Assembly (NCBI GenBank): GCA_045119835.1
Contig: JBGVED010000041.1
Coordinates: forward strand, 36,973-100,972
Direction of reading: 5' to 3'
DNA: 64,000 bases
Source of the DNA: CALVUJ01 sp045119835
GTDB taxonomy: Bacteria > Bacillota_I > Bacilli_A > RFN20 > DUOF01
Shown: positions 17,234-25,618 of the stretch, piece after piece
Position numbering within the stretch: the first letter of the stretch is position 1
How the letters are laid out: each line of letters begins with the position of its first letter
The notes under the pieces: generated by a model
Seen by the model: the letters and a program-made list of their open reading frames with translations, nothing else
Databases searched by the model: none
What the model was told of the DNA's origin: nothing
Position numbers and translations under genes: made by a program

Positions 17234-17561
17234 TCCACCACTCCAAAAATTGATTCATAGCTTTATTTTTTAGACGATAATAAGTACTTTTTGAATAATA
17301 ATAAATCCACCAGTTATAAACTTTACTGGTTAGATATTCATTAAAAATGATTCTTGATAATTGGTCATCTAATTGTAACAATATATAATCAACTTTTAAC
17401 TTTAATTGATTGTAATATGTTTCACTGTTTCCCATATAATTACCTTCTGATTCTCTTACTACCATTGAACAATTTTTATAAAAATTATTTTTTTTATAAT
17501 CCATTCCTATTTTTTTAATTAATAAATCTTTTTGTCTAAATGACATTGCTGTTTTTTTCAT
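17226..17561 (-). CDS. small sigma-like/ArpU-type HTH protein
   Basis: 111 residues. The C-terminal half (about 55-108) has a region-4-like arrangement: a helix containing ILLQLDDQLSRIIFNEYL, then WWIYYYSKSTYYRLKNKAM as the recognition helix, then FLEWW. This resembles the phage ArpU/RinA activators and the Mollicutes MG284/MPN403 group. It is probably a DNA-binding or sigma-like regulator, but the family link comes from memory of the pattern. A strong AGGAGGGG site precedes the ATG. It lies 44 bases after the GGDEF-EAL gene and overlaps the secreted-protein gene, so it may control or head the cassette. Confidence 0.5.
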   Translation of the reverse strand: MKKTAMSFRQKDLLIKKIGMDYKKNNFYKNCSMVVRESEGNYMGNSETYYNQLKLKVDYILLQLDDQLSRIIFNEYLTSKVYNWWIYYYSKSTYYRLKNKAMNQFLEWWNA

Positions 17562-17605
17562 TTTTTACCCCTCCTAATAATTCAATATCGAGAAGTGGGT
17601 CAAAT

Positions 17606-19282
17606 TTATTTATTTTTTTTGTTTTTTTTAGAATCTTTTATGAATTTTGCAAATATTTTTGTTTTTGATTGTTCAATTTCATTTGGCTTATTTGCGCTTT
17701 TGCCAAAATAGCTGCCCGAAAAATAATGAACATCATATTTAAGTAAATTTTCAAATTGAATATACTCTTGTACATTAGTTGCAATTAGCTCTAAATCATA
17801 TGTTTTGGCAAGCTCCAACACATTTAAAAACTTATTTTTTATTATAGTATTGTTAATATTGTTTATAATAGTTTCATCTAGTATTAGATATGTTGCGTTT
17901 GTTAGAATATAGTCATAATTATACATGTTTGAATAATTAATTTCTAATGCAAATTCAATTCCTTCATCTACAATTTTACTTATTGTACTACTTATGTAAG
18001 AGAATTTATTTAGCATTTCATAGCCTTTTTTTACATTAAGTAATATTACAATTTTGCAATCACTATAAGCTGGATTTGATAAATATATTTCTAAAAACAA
18101 AGGTAGTTCTTCTAAAGTTAGTTTTATAAACAATTTTGATCTTTTTTTAGGCCTTTTTTTCAAAAAACTAATAAGCTGATTATCTATTATTGTAGCGACC
18201 AAATTATCACCTTTTTCATGCTGATTTGCTAAAGTTTTCAATAAATTATAATTTATATTCGAGTTTGAAAAAACCGGATTGCTTATGTACCCCATAAATT
18301 TGCTTTTTAAATGATAGAACACTGGATTATAATTTATGCTTATTTCTTTACTCTTTAATATTGTTTCTAGTTCTTTTTCACAATTTTCCATCATATCATC
18401 TTCAAGTTTCATTTTATCATTATATACAACAATATGATATTCTTTTCTTTTTTGAGCATAATCAGACGCTATATAAGCGCCCTTAATAAATTGATTTAAG
18501 TCACTATAATTACCAACACAAAGACCTATTCCAAAGTCTAAATCTAAATTTACACTTCCTATATCTATAGGCTTTGTTAGTTTTTTATTGACATCTTTAC
18601 TCAATCGGAGAGCTTTTTTCTTTTTTAATTTTTTACTATTGTAATAAATAGCAAATTTATCCGCCCCCAAATAGCAACAATATATATTATTTTTTTCAAT
18701 TTTAGAAAGACGTTTTTTTATAATCTCAAGTATGTAATCTCCACATTTTTGACCATATCTTTGATTTACACTACTAAAGTCTTTTACATTCAAATAATAT
18801 AAACATGAATTTTTGTTTTCACTTTCGTTATGTATTTTTTTTATGTCTTCTATACTTTTCATTATTACAGTCTCTACATTTTTTTCTTCATCATAGTCAC
18901 AACGAACTGTAATGAAATTATCATACTTTTCTCTAAAATCAAAGTTAAAATAAATAGTTTTATCTTTTAGTTTTTTTTCATAATAAAATTGAGTATTATC
19001 TTTTGCTATTTTTTGAATATTTTCACAAAATTCAATACTTTTACCATACTCTACTATATATTTAGAAACTTCCAAATCCAGATAAGAATATTTATTGTTT
19101 ATAATCATTTCTTTTGTTTTAACATCATATTTTATGTATAAAGTGGATGATTTTTGCTTTAGATTTCTTATAGTAATCTTTTCCAATTTACTTCTTCTCC
19201 CTACTATAAAAATCATACAAAACATTGATAATACAACTAAAAAGCTTGCAATTCCATATATAAAAACTAAATAAATTGACAC
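17606..19282 (-). CDS. membrane protein with degenerate GGDEF and EAL domains
   Basis: 558 residues. One membrane segment (4-28), a PAS-like region (about 45-145), then a GGDEF-fold domain recognised from NVKDFSSVNQRYGQKCGDYI (165-184); the signature reads GADKF (206-210), with the catalytic Glu replaced by Lys. Residues 300-545 follow the EAL fold: YNPVFYHLKSKFMGYISNP at the position of the EAL motif, which is absent, and a C-terminal ATNVQEYIQF..GSYFGK resembling the AEGVE..QGYYF ending. Cyclase and phosphodiesterase activity should both be lost, so a c-di-GMP-binding or structural role is possible. The start is GTG, 7 bases after AAGGAGTG. Confidence 0.75.
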   Translation of the reverse strand: MSIYLVFIYGIASFLVVLSMFCMIFIVGRRSKLEKITIRNLKQKSSTLYIKYDVKTKEMIINNKYSYLDLEVSKYIVEYGKSIEFCENIQKIAKDNTQFYYEKKLKDKTIYFNFDFREKYDNFITVRCDYDEEKNVETVIMKSIEDIKKIHNESENKNSCLYYLNVKDFSSVNQRYGQKCGDYILEIIKKRLSKIEKNNIYCCYLGADKFAIYYNSKKLKKKKALRLSKDVNKKLTKPIDIGSVNLDLDFGIGLCVGNYSDLNQFIKGAYIASDYAQKRKEYHIVVYNDKMKLEDDMMENCEKELETILKSKEISINYNPVFYHLKSKFMGYISNPVFSNSNINYNLLKTLANQHEKGDNLVATIIDNQLISFLKKRPKKRSKLFIKLTLEELPLFLEIYLSNPAYSDCKIVILLNVKKGYEMLNKFSYISSTISKIVDEGIEFALEINYSNMYNYDYILTNATYLILDETIINNINNTIIKNKFLNVLELAKTYDLELIATNVQEYIQFENLLKYDVHYFSGSYFGKSANKPNEIEQSKTKIFAKFIKDSKKNKKNK

Positions 19283-19326
19283 CGTTTTTCACTCCTTTAT
19301 TATATACTAACCTTAAATATTTTTCA

Positions 19327-20223
19327 TTAATTTAATGGTGAAATATAGAACCTACCATTAACTTTATTAACATCAATTATTGTTGTAAAACTTTCTTTAT
19401 CAATTTCTTTTATAATTTCACAAATTCTCTTTGATTGATCTGAAGATATAACTATTCTTATCATCTTTTTGCTCTCATTGCTATATGCTCCTATTGCGTC
19501 TAGTATTGTACATCCATGATGCGACTCTGTCATTAATTTTTTTGTTAATTCTTCTGACTTTTTAGTTACTATTTCAAGCAACATTTTCTTATTTACCAAA
19601 TAAAGATTATTTACAACTAGTGAACTTATGAAAAAGTATATAACTGTATATATTAAAGAACTATAATTTTTAAAAACAATACCTCCTATTAATAAAATCA
19701 CTACATTAATAGCTAAACTATAATTCCCAATTCCTTTGCCTTTTGTTCTAGATAGGTACATAGAAATTATATCTGTTCCCCCTTGAGAAAAACCATTTGA
19801 AAATGCAATTACTGATGCTGTACCACTTAATAAACCAGCTAAAACAGCTTCTGTTAATATATCAACTGATTCTAGTTGAAATTTTAGATACCATGATGAT
19901 GGTATTATTGATACAAACAATGAAAAAAGCAAAACATCAATCATAGAGTAAACGATAAAATTTTTGCCTAGCTTTTTAAGTCCAAAAATAAAGATAGGTA
20001 TGTTGAATACTACATACAAAATACTATATAGGAGTGATTCTATCTCACTTTTTCCTAAATTAAGTGATAGATACCTAGAAATCAATATTGTAAGTCCAGA
20101 TACTCCTCCCGACAAGAATTGATTTGGTTGAACAATAATTTTTATTGCTAACGCACTAATAAAAGACGCTATTATAATTAATAATACTTTTTTTAATATT
20201 TTTTTTGTTTTTAATATTTCCAT
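19327..20223 (-). CDS. YitT family membrane protein
   Basis: 298 residues: a five- to six-helix membrane domain with QFLSGGVSGLTIL near the start and GFSQGGTDIISMYLSRTKGKG in the middle, followed by a soluble C-terminal DUF2179-type domain with GCTILDAIGAYSNESKKMI and a final NGRFYISPL. This is the YitT family architecture; its transported substrate is not established. The ATG at 20223 is 7 bases after GAGGG; the ATG at 20229 is too close to that site. It probably heads the minus-strand run that continues through the GGDEF-EAL gene. Confidence 0.88.
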   Translation of the reverse strand: MEILKTKKILKKVLLIIIASFISALAIKIIVQPNQFLSGGVSGLTILISRYLSLNLGKSEIESLLYSILYVVFNIPIFIFGLKKLGKNFIVYSMIDVLLFSLFVSIIPSSWYLKFQLESVDILTEAVLAGLLSGTASVIAFSNGFSQGGTDIISMYLSRTKGKGIGNYSLAINVVILLIGGIVFKNYSSLIYTVIYFFISSLVVNNLYLVNKKMLLEIVTKKSEELTKKLMTESHHGCTILDAIGAYSNESKKMIRIVISSDQSKRICEIIKEIDKESFTTIIDVNKVNGRFYISPLN

Positions 20224-20405
20224 TTTCATTCCCTCTTTTATAACATTAATGTTTGTTTTATATTATGACTTCATAGGTAAAATTTTAAATTTTTCAATAG
20301 AAATTGTTACTTCAATTCCTATTATTAATTATACATATTTGATTAGTCGTTTTCCATGTTTAAAAAGTTTTTTTTGGTTAACTATATTAATAGGAGGAAA
20401 CATTG

Positions 20406-20630
20406 ATGAAAAACGAAAAAATAATTGCTATAAAAAAAGATAACCTTGATAGAATAGTAGAATTTAAAACAAACGAGAACAACATTTATAACTATGAAAT
20501 GGCTAAAGAAGCTATTATAAATGGGCAAATAACAAATGCTATAGTTAAAAAAGATAAAAACGACTTATTTCTTATTAAAGAAAAAACTGCACAAGGCTAC
20601 CAAAACTTCGAAAAAATGGAAGAATTTTAG
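20406..20630 (+). CDS. DUF3892-like small protein
   Basis: 74 residues. The order EKIIAIKKDNLDRIVEFKTN, then YEMAKEAIINGQITNAIV, then an aromatic ending with a final EEF is that of DUF3892 proteins, which are small, cytoplasmic and of unknown function. The ATG follows AGGAGG at 8 bases; the TTG just before it is not needed. It lies 70 bases upstream of the thioredoxin-like gene and may share a transcript with it. Confidence 0.6.
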   Translation: MKNEKIIAIKKDNLDRIVEFKTNENNIYNYEMAKEAIINGQITNAIVKKDKNDLFLIKEKTAQGYQNFEKMEEF

Positions 20631-20661
20631 TTGAAATATTGAATTTGGGCTTTTACTTGTG

Positions 20662-20679
20662 TTAACATTATTATGTTAA
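20662..20679 (+). promoter_or_regulatory. palindrome before the thioredoxin-like gene
   Basis: TTAACAT-TATT-ATGTTAA, a perfect 7-bp inverted repeat ending 6 bases before the Shine-Dalgarno of the gene at 20700. The size and position suit an operator for a dimeric repressor, or a small mRNA hairpin. No repressor gene is adjacent. Confidence 0.4.
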
Positions 20680-20699
20680 TTTGATAAGGAGAATGTATT

Positions 20700-21335
20700 G
20701 TGAAGAAATTTTTAAAAGCTGTTAGTGATTTTTTCAAAAATTTATGGGCATTTGTATGCAAATATTGTAAAGTGATTTGGAACTATGTAAAAGAGAATGG
20801 TTGGTTGCAGCCTATTCTTATAGTCGGTTTAATTTTTGGTTTAATTTTTGGTTTTGTTGAAATAAAAGAAGGCATTGAAAAAATTAAAGCGGCTAATGAA
20901 GAGAAAGAAAAAGCAAAGAAAGATGTTTTTGAAAAATTAAGCATGAAAGAAGTCACTGATAAATTAGATAAGGATGATGACTTTGTTTTATTTATTGGAG
21001 CTCATGATTGTGTTTATTGTGAAGAATTCAAAAGTGTTGTAAATCAATATATTAATTCTAATCCTGGTAAAATGATATATTACATTGATATCCATGATAC
21101 AAGTGATTCTACAATTGATTCAAAAATTCTACTTGAATGGGCAGAAATGTTAGTTGACATCGACACTAGAGATTTCACTGGTTCATTAAGTACTCCAACT
21201 GTTGTTGTTATTAGAGATGGTGAATTCGCAGATGCTAAGTCTGGGGCTCAAGGTTTAGATGGTGGTACTGATTATCTTAACTTTGTAAAATTTGTTGATG
21301 GAGAATATATTGGAAAAATCGAACCAACAAACTAA
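20700..21335 (+). CDS. membrane-anchored thioredoxin-like protein
   Basis: 211 residues. Basic, aromatic N terminus (1-35), one membrane segment (about 37-54), a charged coiled linker (58-80) and a thioredoxin fold with the redox pair CVYC in GAHDCVYCEEF and the cis-Pro loop LSTPTVVV. By the positive-inside rule the thioredoxin domain would face outwards, where it could reduce or form disulfides or respond to redox stress; this is inferred. The start is GTG, 8 bases after AAGGAG. A palindrome lies upstream and a strong terminator downstream. Confidence 0.75.
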   Translation: MKKFLKAVSDFFKNLWAFVCKYCKVIWNYVKENGWLQPILIVGLIFGLIFGFVEIKEGIEKIKAANEEKEKAKKDVFEKLSMKEVTDKLDKDDDFVLFIGAHDCVYCEEFKSVVNQYINSNPGKMIYYIDIHDTSDSTIDSKILLEWAEMLVDIDTRDFTGSLSTPTVVVIRDGEFADAKSGAQGLDGGTDYLNFVKFVDGEYIGKIEPTN

Positions 21336-21361
21336 TTACTTAATTAATATTTATGTAAATT

Positions 21362-21388
21362 AAAAGCACATTTATCATGTGCTTTTTT
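21362..21388. terminator. bidirectional intrinsic terminator
   Basis: Perfect 10-bp stem AAAAGCACAT/ATGTGCTTTT with a 5-base loop and T-run, shared by the thioredoxin-like gene and the convergent rpe operon. Confidence 0.9.
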
Positions 21389-22025
21389 ACATCAAATCTT
21401 TTACTTTTTTATTAGTTATTATTTCTTTAGTTAGATATGTTCCAACTACAATTACATCTGCACCAGCACTTTTTACCAACATACTTGTATCAGCATTAAT
21501 TCCACCGTCTACAGAAATCAAATATTTATTAGTTCCTCTTTTATTTTTTAGCCATTCTATTTTTGAAAGTGATTCTTCCATAAATTTTTGGCCTCCCTTT
21601 CCTGGTTCAACTGACATAACCAGCACTAAATCTAATTGGGGAAGGTATTCTTCTATTGCTTCAATATTTGTAGATGGCTTAACACTTATTCCTACTTTCA
21701 TTCCTAGGTCTTTAATTTTGTTTATTGCTTTAGCAATATTATCTTTCTGTAAACTTTCATAATGAAAAGTAATTTGACTTGCTCCTGAATTTTTATACAT
21801 AATCAAATCTTTTTCCGGATTAAAAGTCATTAAATGAACATCTTTAAAGAAAGGACAATATTCATTAATTTCTTTTACTACTTCATGGCCAAAAGTTTTA
21901 GCTTCAACAAATTTACCATCCATAACATCAAAGTGAATCCAATTATTCTTAACCTTCATGAATTCTTTTATTTTAGATATTCTCTCCTCTTTAGATACGT
22001 TTAAAATAGATAATGAAACTATCAT
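21387..22025 (-). CDS. rpe: ribulose-phosphate 3-epimerase
   Basis: Interconverts ribulose-5-phosphate and xylulose-5-phosphate in the pentose phosphate pathway. TIM barrel of 212 residues with HFDVMDGKFV (His31 and Asp33 as metal and acid-base residues), DVHLMTFNP, a phosphate-binding MSVEPGKGGQKF loop and SVDGGIN with the second catalytic Asp. The N-terminal strand reads VSLSILN in place of PSLLS, a mild divergence. Last gene of the rlmN-prpC-prkC-rsgA-rpe operon, overlapping rsgA by 4 bases. Confidence 0.92.
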   Translation of the reverse strand: MIVSLSILNVSKEERISKIKEFMKVKNNWIHFDVMDGKFVEAKTFGHEVVKEINEYCPFFKDVHLMTFNPEKDLIMYKNSGASQITFHYESLQKDNIAKAINKIKDLGMKVGISVKPSTNIEAIEEYLPQLDLVLVMSVEPGKGGQKFMEESLSKIEWLKNKRGTNKYLISVDGGINADTSMLVKSAGADVIVVGTYLTKEIITNKKVKDLM

Positions 22026-22897
22026 TTTTTATACACCACTTTTCTTGATTTAATATCTTCTTGCAATTTCAAATAATTTTCATAGCTCTCTTTTAAAATT
22101 TTTCCCTCATCCACTAATTCTTTTATTTTGCACCCCGGCTCAGTTCCATGTAAACAGCCTCTAAATTTGCAATTTAATCCTTCTTCAAATCCCGGAAATA
22201 TGTAAGCAAGCCTCTCACTATCAATATTTAGTTGCATTGATGAAAAGCCAGGAGTGTCTGCTACCAAACCGTCGCATATTTGTAAAAATTCAACTTCTCT
22301 TGTGGTGTGTTTTCCTCTGCCCAAACTTAAGGAATAGTCTCCAGTTTTCAACTTTAAATTTTCATTAAATTTGTTTAGTAAAGTTGACTTACCACTTCCA
22401 CTTTGACCTGTTACTATGCTAATTTTATTTTTTAATAAATCTTTTAAATTATCTAAAATATCGTCACCTAGGCTATTACCTACAAAAACATCGATACCTA
22501 TACTTTTATAATACTCAAAATATTCACTATATTCTTCTATGTTTTCTACTTTATCTTTTTTTGAAAAATATATTATAGGTTTTATATTATTATCTAGGAT
22601 TTGTACTAACAATTTATCTAACAACAAAGATGAGAACTCTGGCTCTACAAATGAGGTTACTACAATTGCTTGATCAACATTAGCAACTGGAGGTCTAACT
22701 AATTGATTTTTTCTTGGTTCTATACTTTTTATATATCCCTCATTTTCATTAGTTTTATCATAATTAACTAAATCTCCAGCAACAGGAATTTTTTTATAAT
22801 CTCTTAGTTTTCCGCTAGCAGTTGTCTTTATTATTTTTTCGCCATCTTTAACATAAAACAATCCGCCAACAACTCTAATAATTATCCCTCTAGGCAT
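22022..22897 (-). CDS. rsgA: ribosome small subunit-dependent GTPase A
   Basis: Checks late 30S maturation and hydrolyses GTP on the ribosome. 291 residues with the circularly permuted GTPase order: an N-terminal OB domain, then the NKxD equivalent FSKKDKV, then the P-loop GQSGSGKST, then DTPGFSS. The C-terminal zinc site is CKFRGCLHGTEPGC, with the Cys and His ligands present. It overlaps prkC and rpe by a few bases. The genetic position matches Bacillus subtilis. Confidence 0.95.
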   Translation of the reverse strand: MPRGIIIRVVGGLFYVKDGEKIIKTTASGKLRDYKKIPVAGDLVNYDKTNENEGYIKSIEPRKNQLVRPPVANVDQAIVVTSFVEPEFSSLLLDKLLVQILDNNIKPIIYFSKKDKVENIEEYSEYFEYYKSIGIDVFVGNSLGDDILDNLKDLLKNKISIVTGQSGSGKSTLLNKFNENLKLKTGDYSLSLGRGKHTTREVEFLQICDGLVADTPGFSSMQLNIDSERLAYIFPGFEEGLNCKFRGCLHGTEPGCKIKELVDEGKILKESYENYLKLQEDIKSRKVVYKK

Positions 22898-23768
22898 CTT
22901 TATTGTTCCTCTTAAACAACCTCTTAAAAAAGCCTTTTCCCTCGGTTATATCTACACACATTGCCGCTTGCAAATCATGCTTTAACGCCTTCATCGTTTG
23001 ATATCTGTGATCTGGATTCTTTTGACACGCCTTATTTATTACTTTTTCTATTTTAATACTGACATCGCTTCTAGTTTTTCTAACACTTGGGAATGGTTCT
23101 TCTATTTGTTTCATTGCAATATTAACTGGCGAACTATCTGTAAAAGGCTGTTTTCCTGTTAACAATTCATAAAAGGTTATACCTAAAGCATATATATCTG
23201 ATTTTGGAGATGCTCCTTTTCCTTTTAAAACTTCAGGAGCCATATAATGAACACTGCCTACAACCATATCTTTTTGCGTAATATTAGGGGCATCATTTAT
23301 AGTTGCAATACCAAAATCCAAAAGCTTTATGCTTCCATCATATTGCATCATAACATTTTGTGGTTTTATATCTCTATGAATTATTCCATGCTCATGCGCA
23401 TGCATTAAAGCATCTGCTAATTGATAAATGATATCACATGCTTCAAGTGGAGAAAATGTTCCTCTAGTTAAAAGCAATTCCCTCAAAGATTTGCTTTCTA
23501 CATATTCCATTACAATGTATGGTTTTCCTTTATATTCATCAATGTCGTATATTTCAACAATATTGGAATGTCTTAGTGCTGCGCAAGCCCTTGCTTCTCT
23601 TTGAAACCTTGCTACATTTAATGGATCAGAAAAAGTTTCTTCCTTCATAATTTTTACTGCTACAGATTTTTTGTTAATAGTATCTTCTGCTAAGTAAACA
23701 AAAGACATACCGCCTTCTTGAATAAGAGATGTAATAAAATATCTACTATTTAAAGTTTTCCCTATCAT
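22890..23768 (-). CDS. prkC: Hanks-type Ser/Thr protein kinase lacking PASTA domains
   Basis: 292 residues and complete as a kinase: glycine loop EGGMSFVY (18-25), VAVKIMK with Lys39, HRDIKPQN (131-138) with catalytic Asp133, DFG (151-153) and MAPE (176-179). It ends soon after the kinase fold with a short basic tail (KRLFKRNNK). Canonical PrkC is about twice as long, with a membrane segment and extracellular PASTA repeats that bind muropeptides; both are absent here, so this kinase should be cytoplasmic. It sits between its phosphatase and rsgA. The symbol is given on synteny. Confidence 0.88.
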   Translation of the reverse strand: MIGKTLNSRYFITSLIQEGGMSFVYLAEDTINKKSVAVKIMKEETFSDPLNVARFQREARACAALRHSNIVEIYDIDEYKGKPYIVMEYVESKSLRELLLTRGTFSPLEACDIIYQLADALMHAHEHGIIHRDIKPQNVMMQYDGSIKLLDFGIATINDAPNITQKDMVVGSVHYMAPEVLKGKGASPKSDIYALGITFYELLTGKQPFTDSSPVNIAMKQIEEPFPSVRKTRSDVSIKIEKVINKACQKNPDHRYQTMKALKHDLQAAMCVDITEGKGFFKRLFKRNNKDA

Positions 23769-24496
23769 AAACCTGCCTCCAATAAAATAACACTCACATT
23801 ATCAAAGCCTCCGTTTTCATTTGCTTCACTAATTAATTTATCTGCTTTTTCTTTAATGCTTATATCTTCGTTTAATATTTTCTTTATTTTATTATCATCA
23901 ACCATATTATATAAACCATCGGAACATATTAAATAATTATCATTTCCTTTTACTTCTTTTATTTGCACGTCTAAAGAACTACTTGGAGATGTTCCAACTG
24001 CACATAATAACATAGATTTTCTAGGATGATTTTCTACTTCTTTTTTATTAATATACCCAGCTTTATAAAGAGCTACTGCAAATGTTTGATCCTCACTTAT
24101 TTGCTTTAATGTTTTTTTGTTATATGAATATATTCTACTATCACCAACACTAGCATAAACTTTAAAATTTTCACTTATAAGTAAACAAACTACTGTTGTT
24201 CCCATTCCTTTTAAAGAAACATCTTTATTTCCTTCTAATATAATTTCTTTATTTGCTTTTAAAATGGTTTTATACAACCATTCTTTAGCGCTTTCTACAT
24301 CATTATATCTACTTTTCTTAAAATCATTTTTGAACACATTTATGCACTTTTTACAAGCTACTGCTCCTCCAGAATGTCCTCCCATTCCATCACATAAAAC
24401 ATATAATGAATCACCATTCGCTTTTATAACTCCTAGAACATCATCTTGATTGGAGGCCCTTGCTAATCCTTTATCCGTAATCAAGCAACTATTCAT
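23765..24496 (-). CDS. prpC: PP2C-type protein phosphatase
   Basis: Removes phosphate from Ser/Thr residues, normally opposing PrkC. 243 residues with the PPM motifs in order: RASNQDD near the N terminus, CDGMGGHSGG (metal-binding Asp), ASVGDSRIY, SDGLYNMVD and NGGFDNVSVI with the last metal-binding Asp. A Shine-Dalgarno (AAGGAGG) lies within the end of rlmN. It overlaps rlmN by 8 bases and prkC by 4, which fits coupled synthesis of kinase and phosphatase. Confidence 0.93.
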   Translation of the reverse strand: MNSCLITDKGLARASNQDDVLGVIKANGDSLYVLCDGMGGHSGGAVACKKCINVFKNDFKKSRYNDVESAKEWLYKTILKANKEIILEGNKDVSLKGMGTTVVCLLISENFKVYASVGDSRIYSYNKKTLKQISEDQTFAVALYKAGYINKKEVENHPRKSMLLCAVGTSPSSSLDVQIKEVKGNDNYLICSDGLYNMVDDNKIKKILNEDISIKEKADKLISEANENGGFDNVSVILLEAGL

Positions 24497-25538
24497 TGAT
24501 TATTCCCTCCTTTTTAGCTCTAAGCTGACCGCATGCGGCATCTATATCAGAACCAAATTCTTTTCTTATTGTTACATTAACACCTATTCTTTTTAGTTCT
24601 TCGAAAAATGCTCTAACACTTTCTTTATCACTTCTTCTAAACTCATTTTCATTAACCTCGTTATAAGGGATTAAATTAACATAAGCAAAAGTACCTTTTA
24701 ACAATGTTGCTAATTCACTTGCATTTTTAATAGAATCATTCAAACCTTTCAAAAGTATATATTCAATTGTTACTCTTCTTTTAGAATTAGTTTCATAAGT
24801 TTTTATTGCATCAAAAAGAACCTCTAGAGGATACGCCTTATTAATTGGCATTATTTTATTTCTTATTTCATTGTTTGAAGCGTGCAAAGAAATGGCCAAA
24901 TTAACTTGTATTCCTTCTTTTGAATATTTGATAATTTTATCTGGAATACCTGAAGTAGAAACTGTTATATGTCTTGCTCCAATTGCTAGTCCCTTTTGTT
25001 CGTTTATTATTTTTATAAAACTCATCACATTATCATAATTATCGAAAGGTTCACCACTTCCCATTATAACAACATGGCTAACTCTTTCTCCTTTCCCTTC
25101 TTCGTCTAAGTATTCTTGTATTTTCATTACTTGAGCGACCATTTCTGCTGGTTTTAAATCTCTTTGTTTTTTTACTAAACCTGAAGCGCAAAATTTGCAT
25201 CCCATATTGCATCCAACTTGTGAACTAACGCAAACGGCATTCCCATAATCGTATCTCATTAAAACCGTTTCAACACTCATCTTATCTTGAAATTCTAATA
25301 ATAATTTCACTGTACCATCATATGAAACTTGCTTTCTTATTATAGTTGGTAACTCCATAGTATATTTTTCTTTTAAGATATCCCTAAAAGAGAGCGAAAT
25401 ATCACTCATAGAATCAATATCTTTTGCTCTTTTTTGATATAACCAGCTATATATTTGAGTTGCCCTAAAGCTTTTTTGTCCTAGTTCAACCATTTCTTTT
25501 GTTAAATTTTCCATTGTATAACCATAAATACTTTCCAT
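24489..25538 (-). CDS. rlmN: dual-specificity RNA methyltransferase RlmN
   Basis: Radical-SAM enzyme that methylates C2 of A2503 in 23S rRNA and A37 of some tRNAs. 349 residues. The cluster-binding CNMGCKFC (110-117) provides Cys110, Cys114 and Cys117; VIMGSGEP follows, and the C-terminal AACGQLR carries the methyl-carrying Cys. The ATG at 25538 follows GGTGA. First gene of the operon through rpe, separated from the upstream gene by a terminator. Confidence 0.95.
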   Translation of the reverse strand: MESIYGYTMENLTKEMVELGQKSFRATQIYSWLYQKRAKDIDSMSDISLSFRDILKEKYTMELPTIIRKQVSYDGTVKLLLEFQDKMSVETVLMRYDYGNAVCVSSQVGCNMGCKFCASGLVKKQRDLKPAEMVAQVMKIQEYLDEEGKGERVSHVVIMGSGEPFDNYDNVMSFIKIINEQKGLAIGARHITVSTSGIPDKIIKYSKEGIQVNLAISLHASNNEIRNKIMPINKAYPLEVLFDAIKTYETNSKRRVTIEYILLKGLNDSIKNASELATLLKGTFAYVNLIPYNEVNENEFRRSDKESVRAFFEELKRIGVNVTIRKEFGSDIDAACGQLRAKKEGIINE

Positions 25539-25571
25539 TATAAATCACCAATATTATTGTAGCATATACAA

Positions 25572-25615
25572 TAAAAAAAAGGACTAATTATCTTTGCATA
25601 AATTAATCCTTTTTC
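25572..25615 (-). terminator. intrinsic terminator before rlmN
   Basis: Long hairpin: AAAAAGGATTAATT (minus strand) pairs with AATTAGTCCTTTTT through one G-U, followed by T-rich sequence. It ends the transcript of the gene at 25619. Confidence 0.85.
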
Positions 25616-25618
25616 TAA

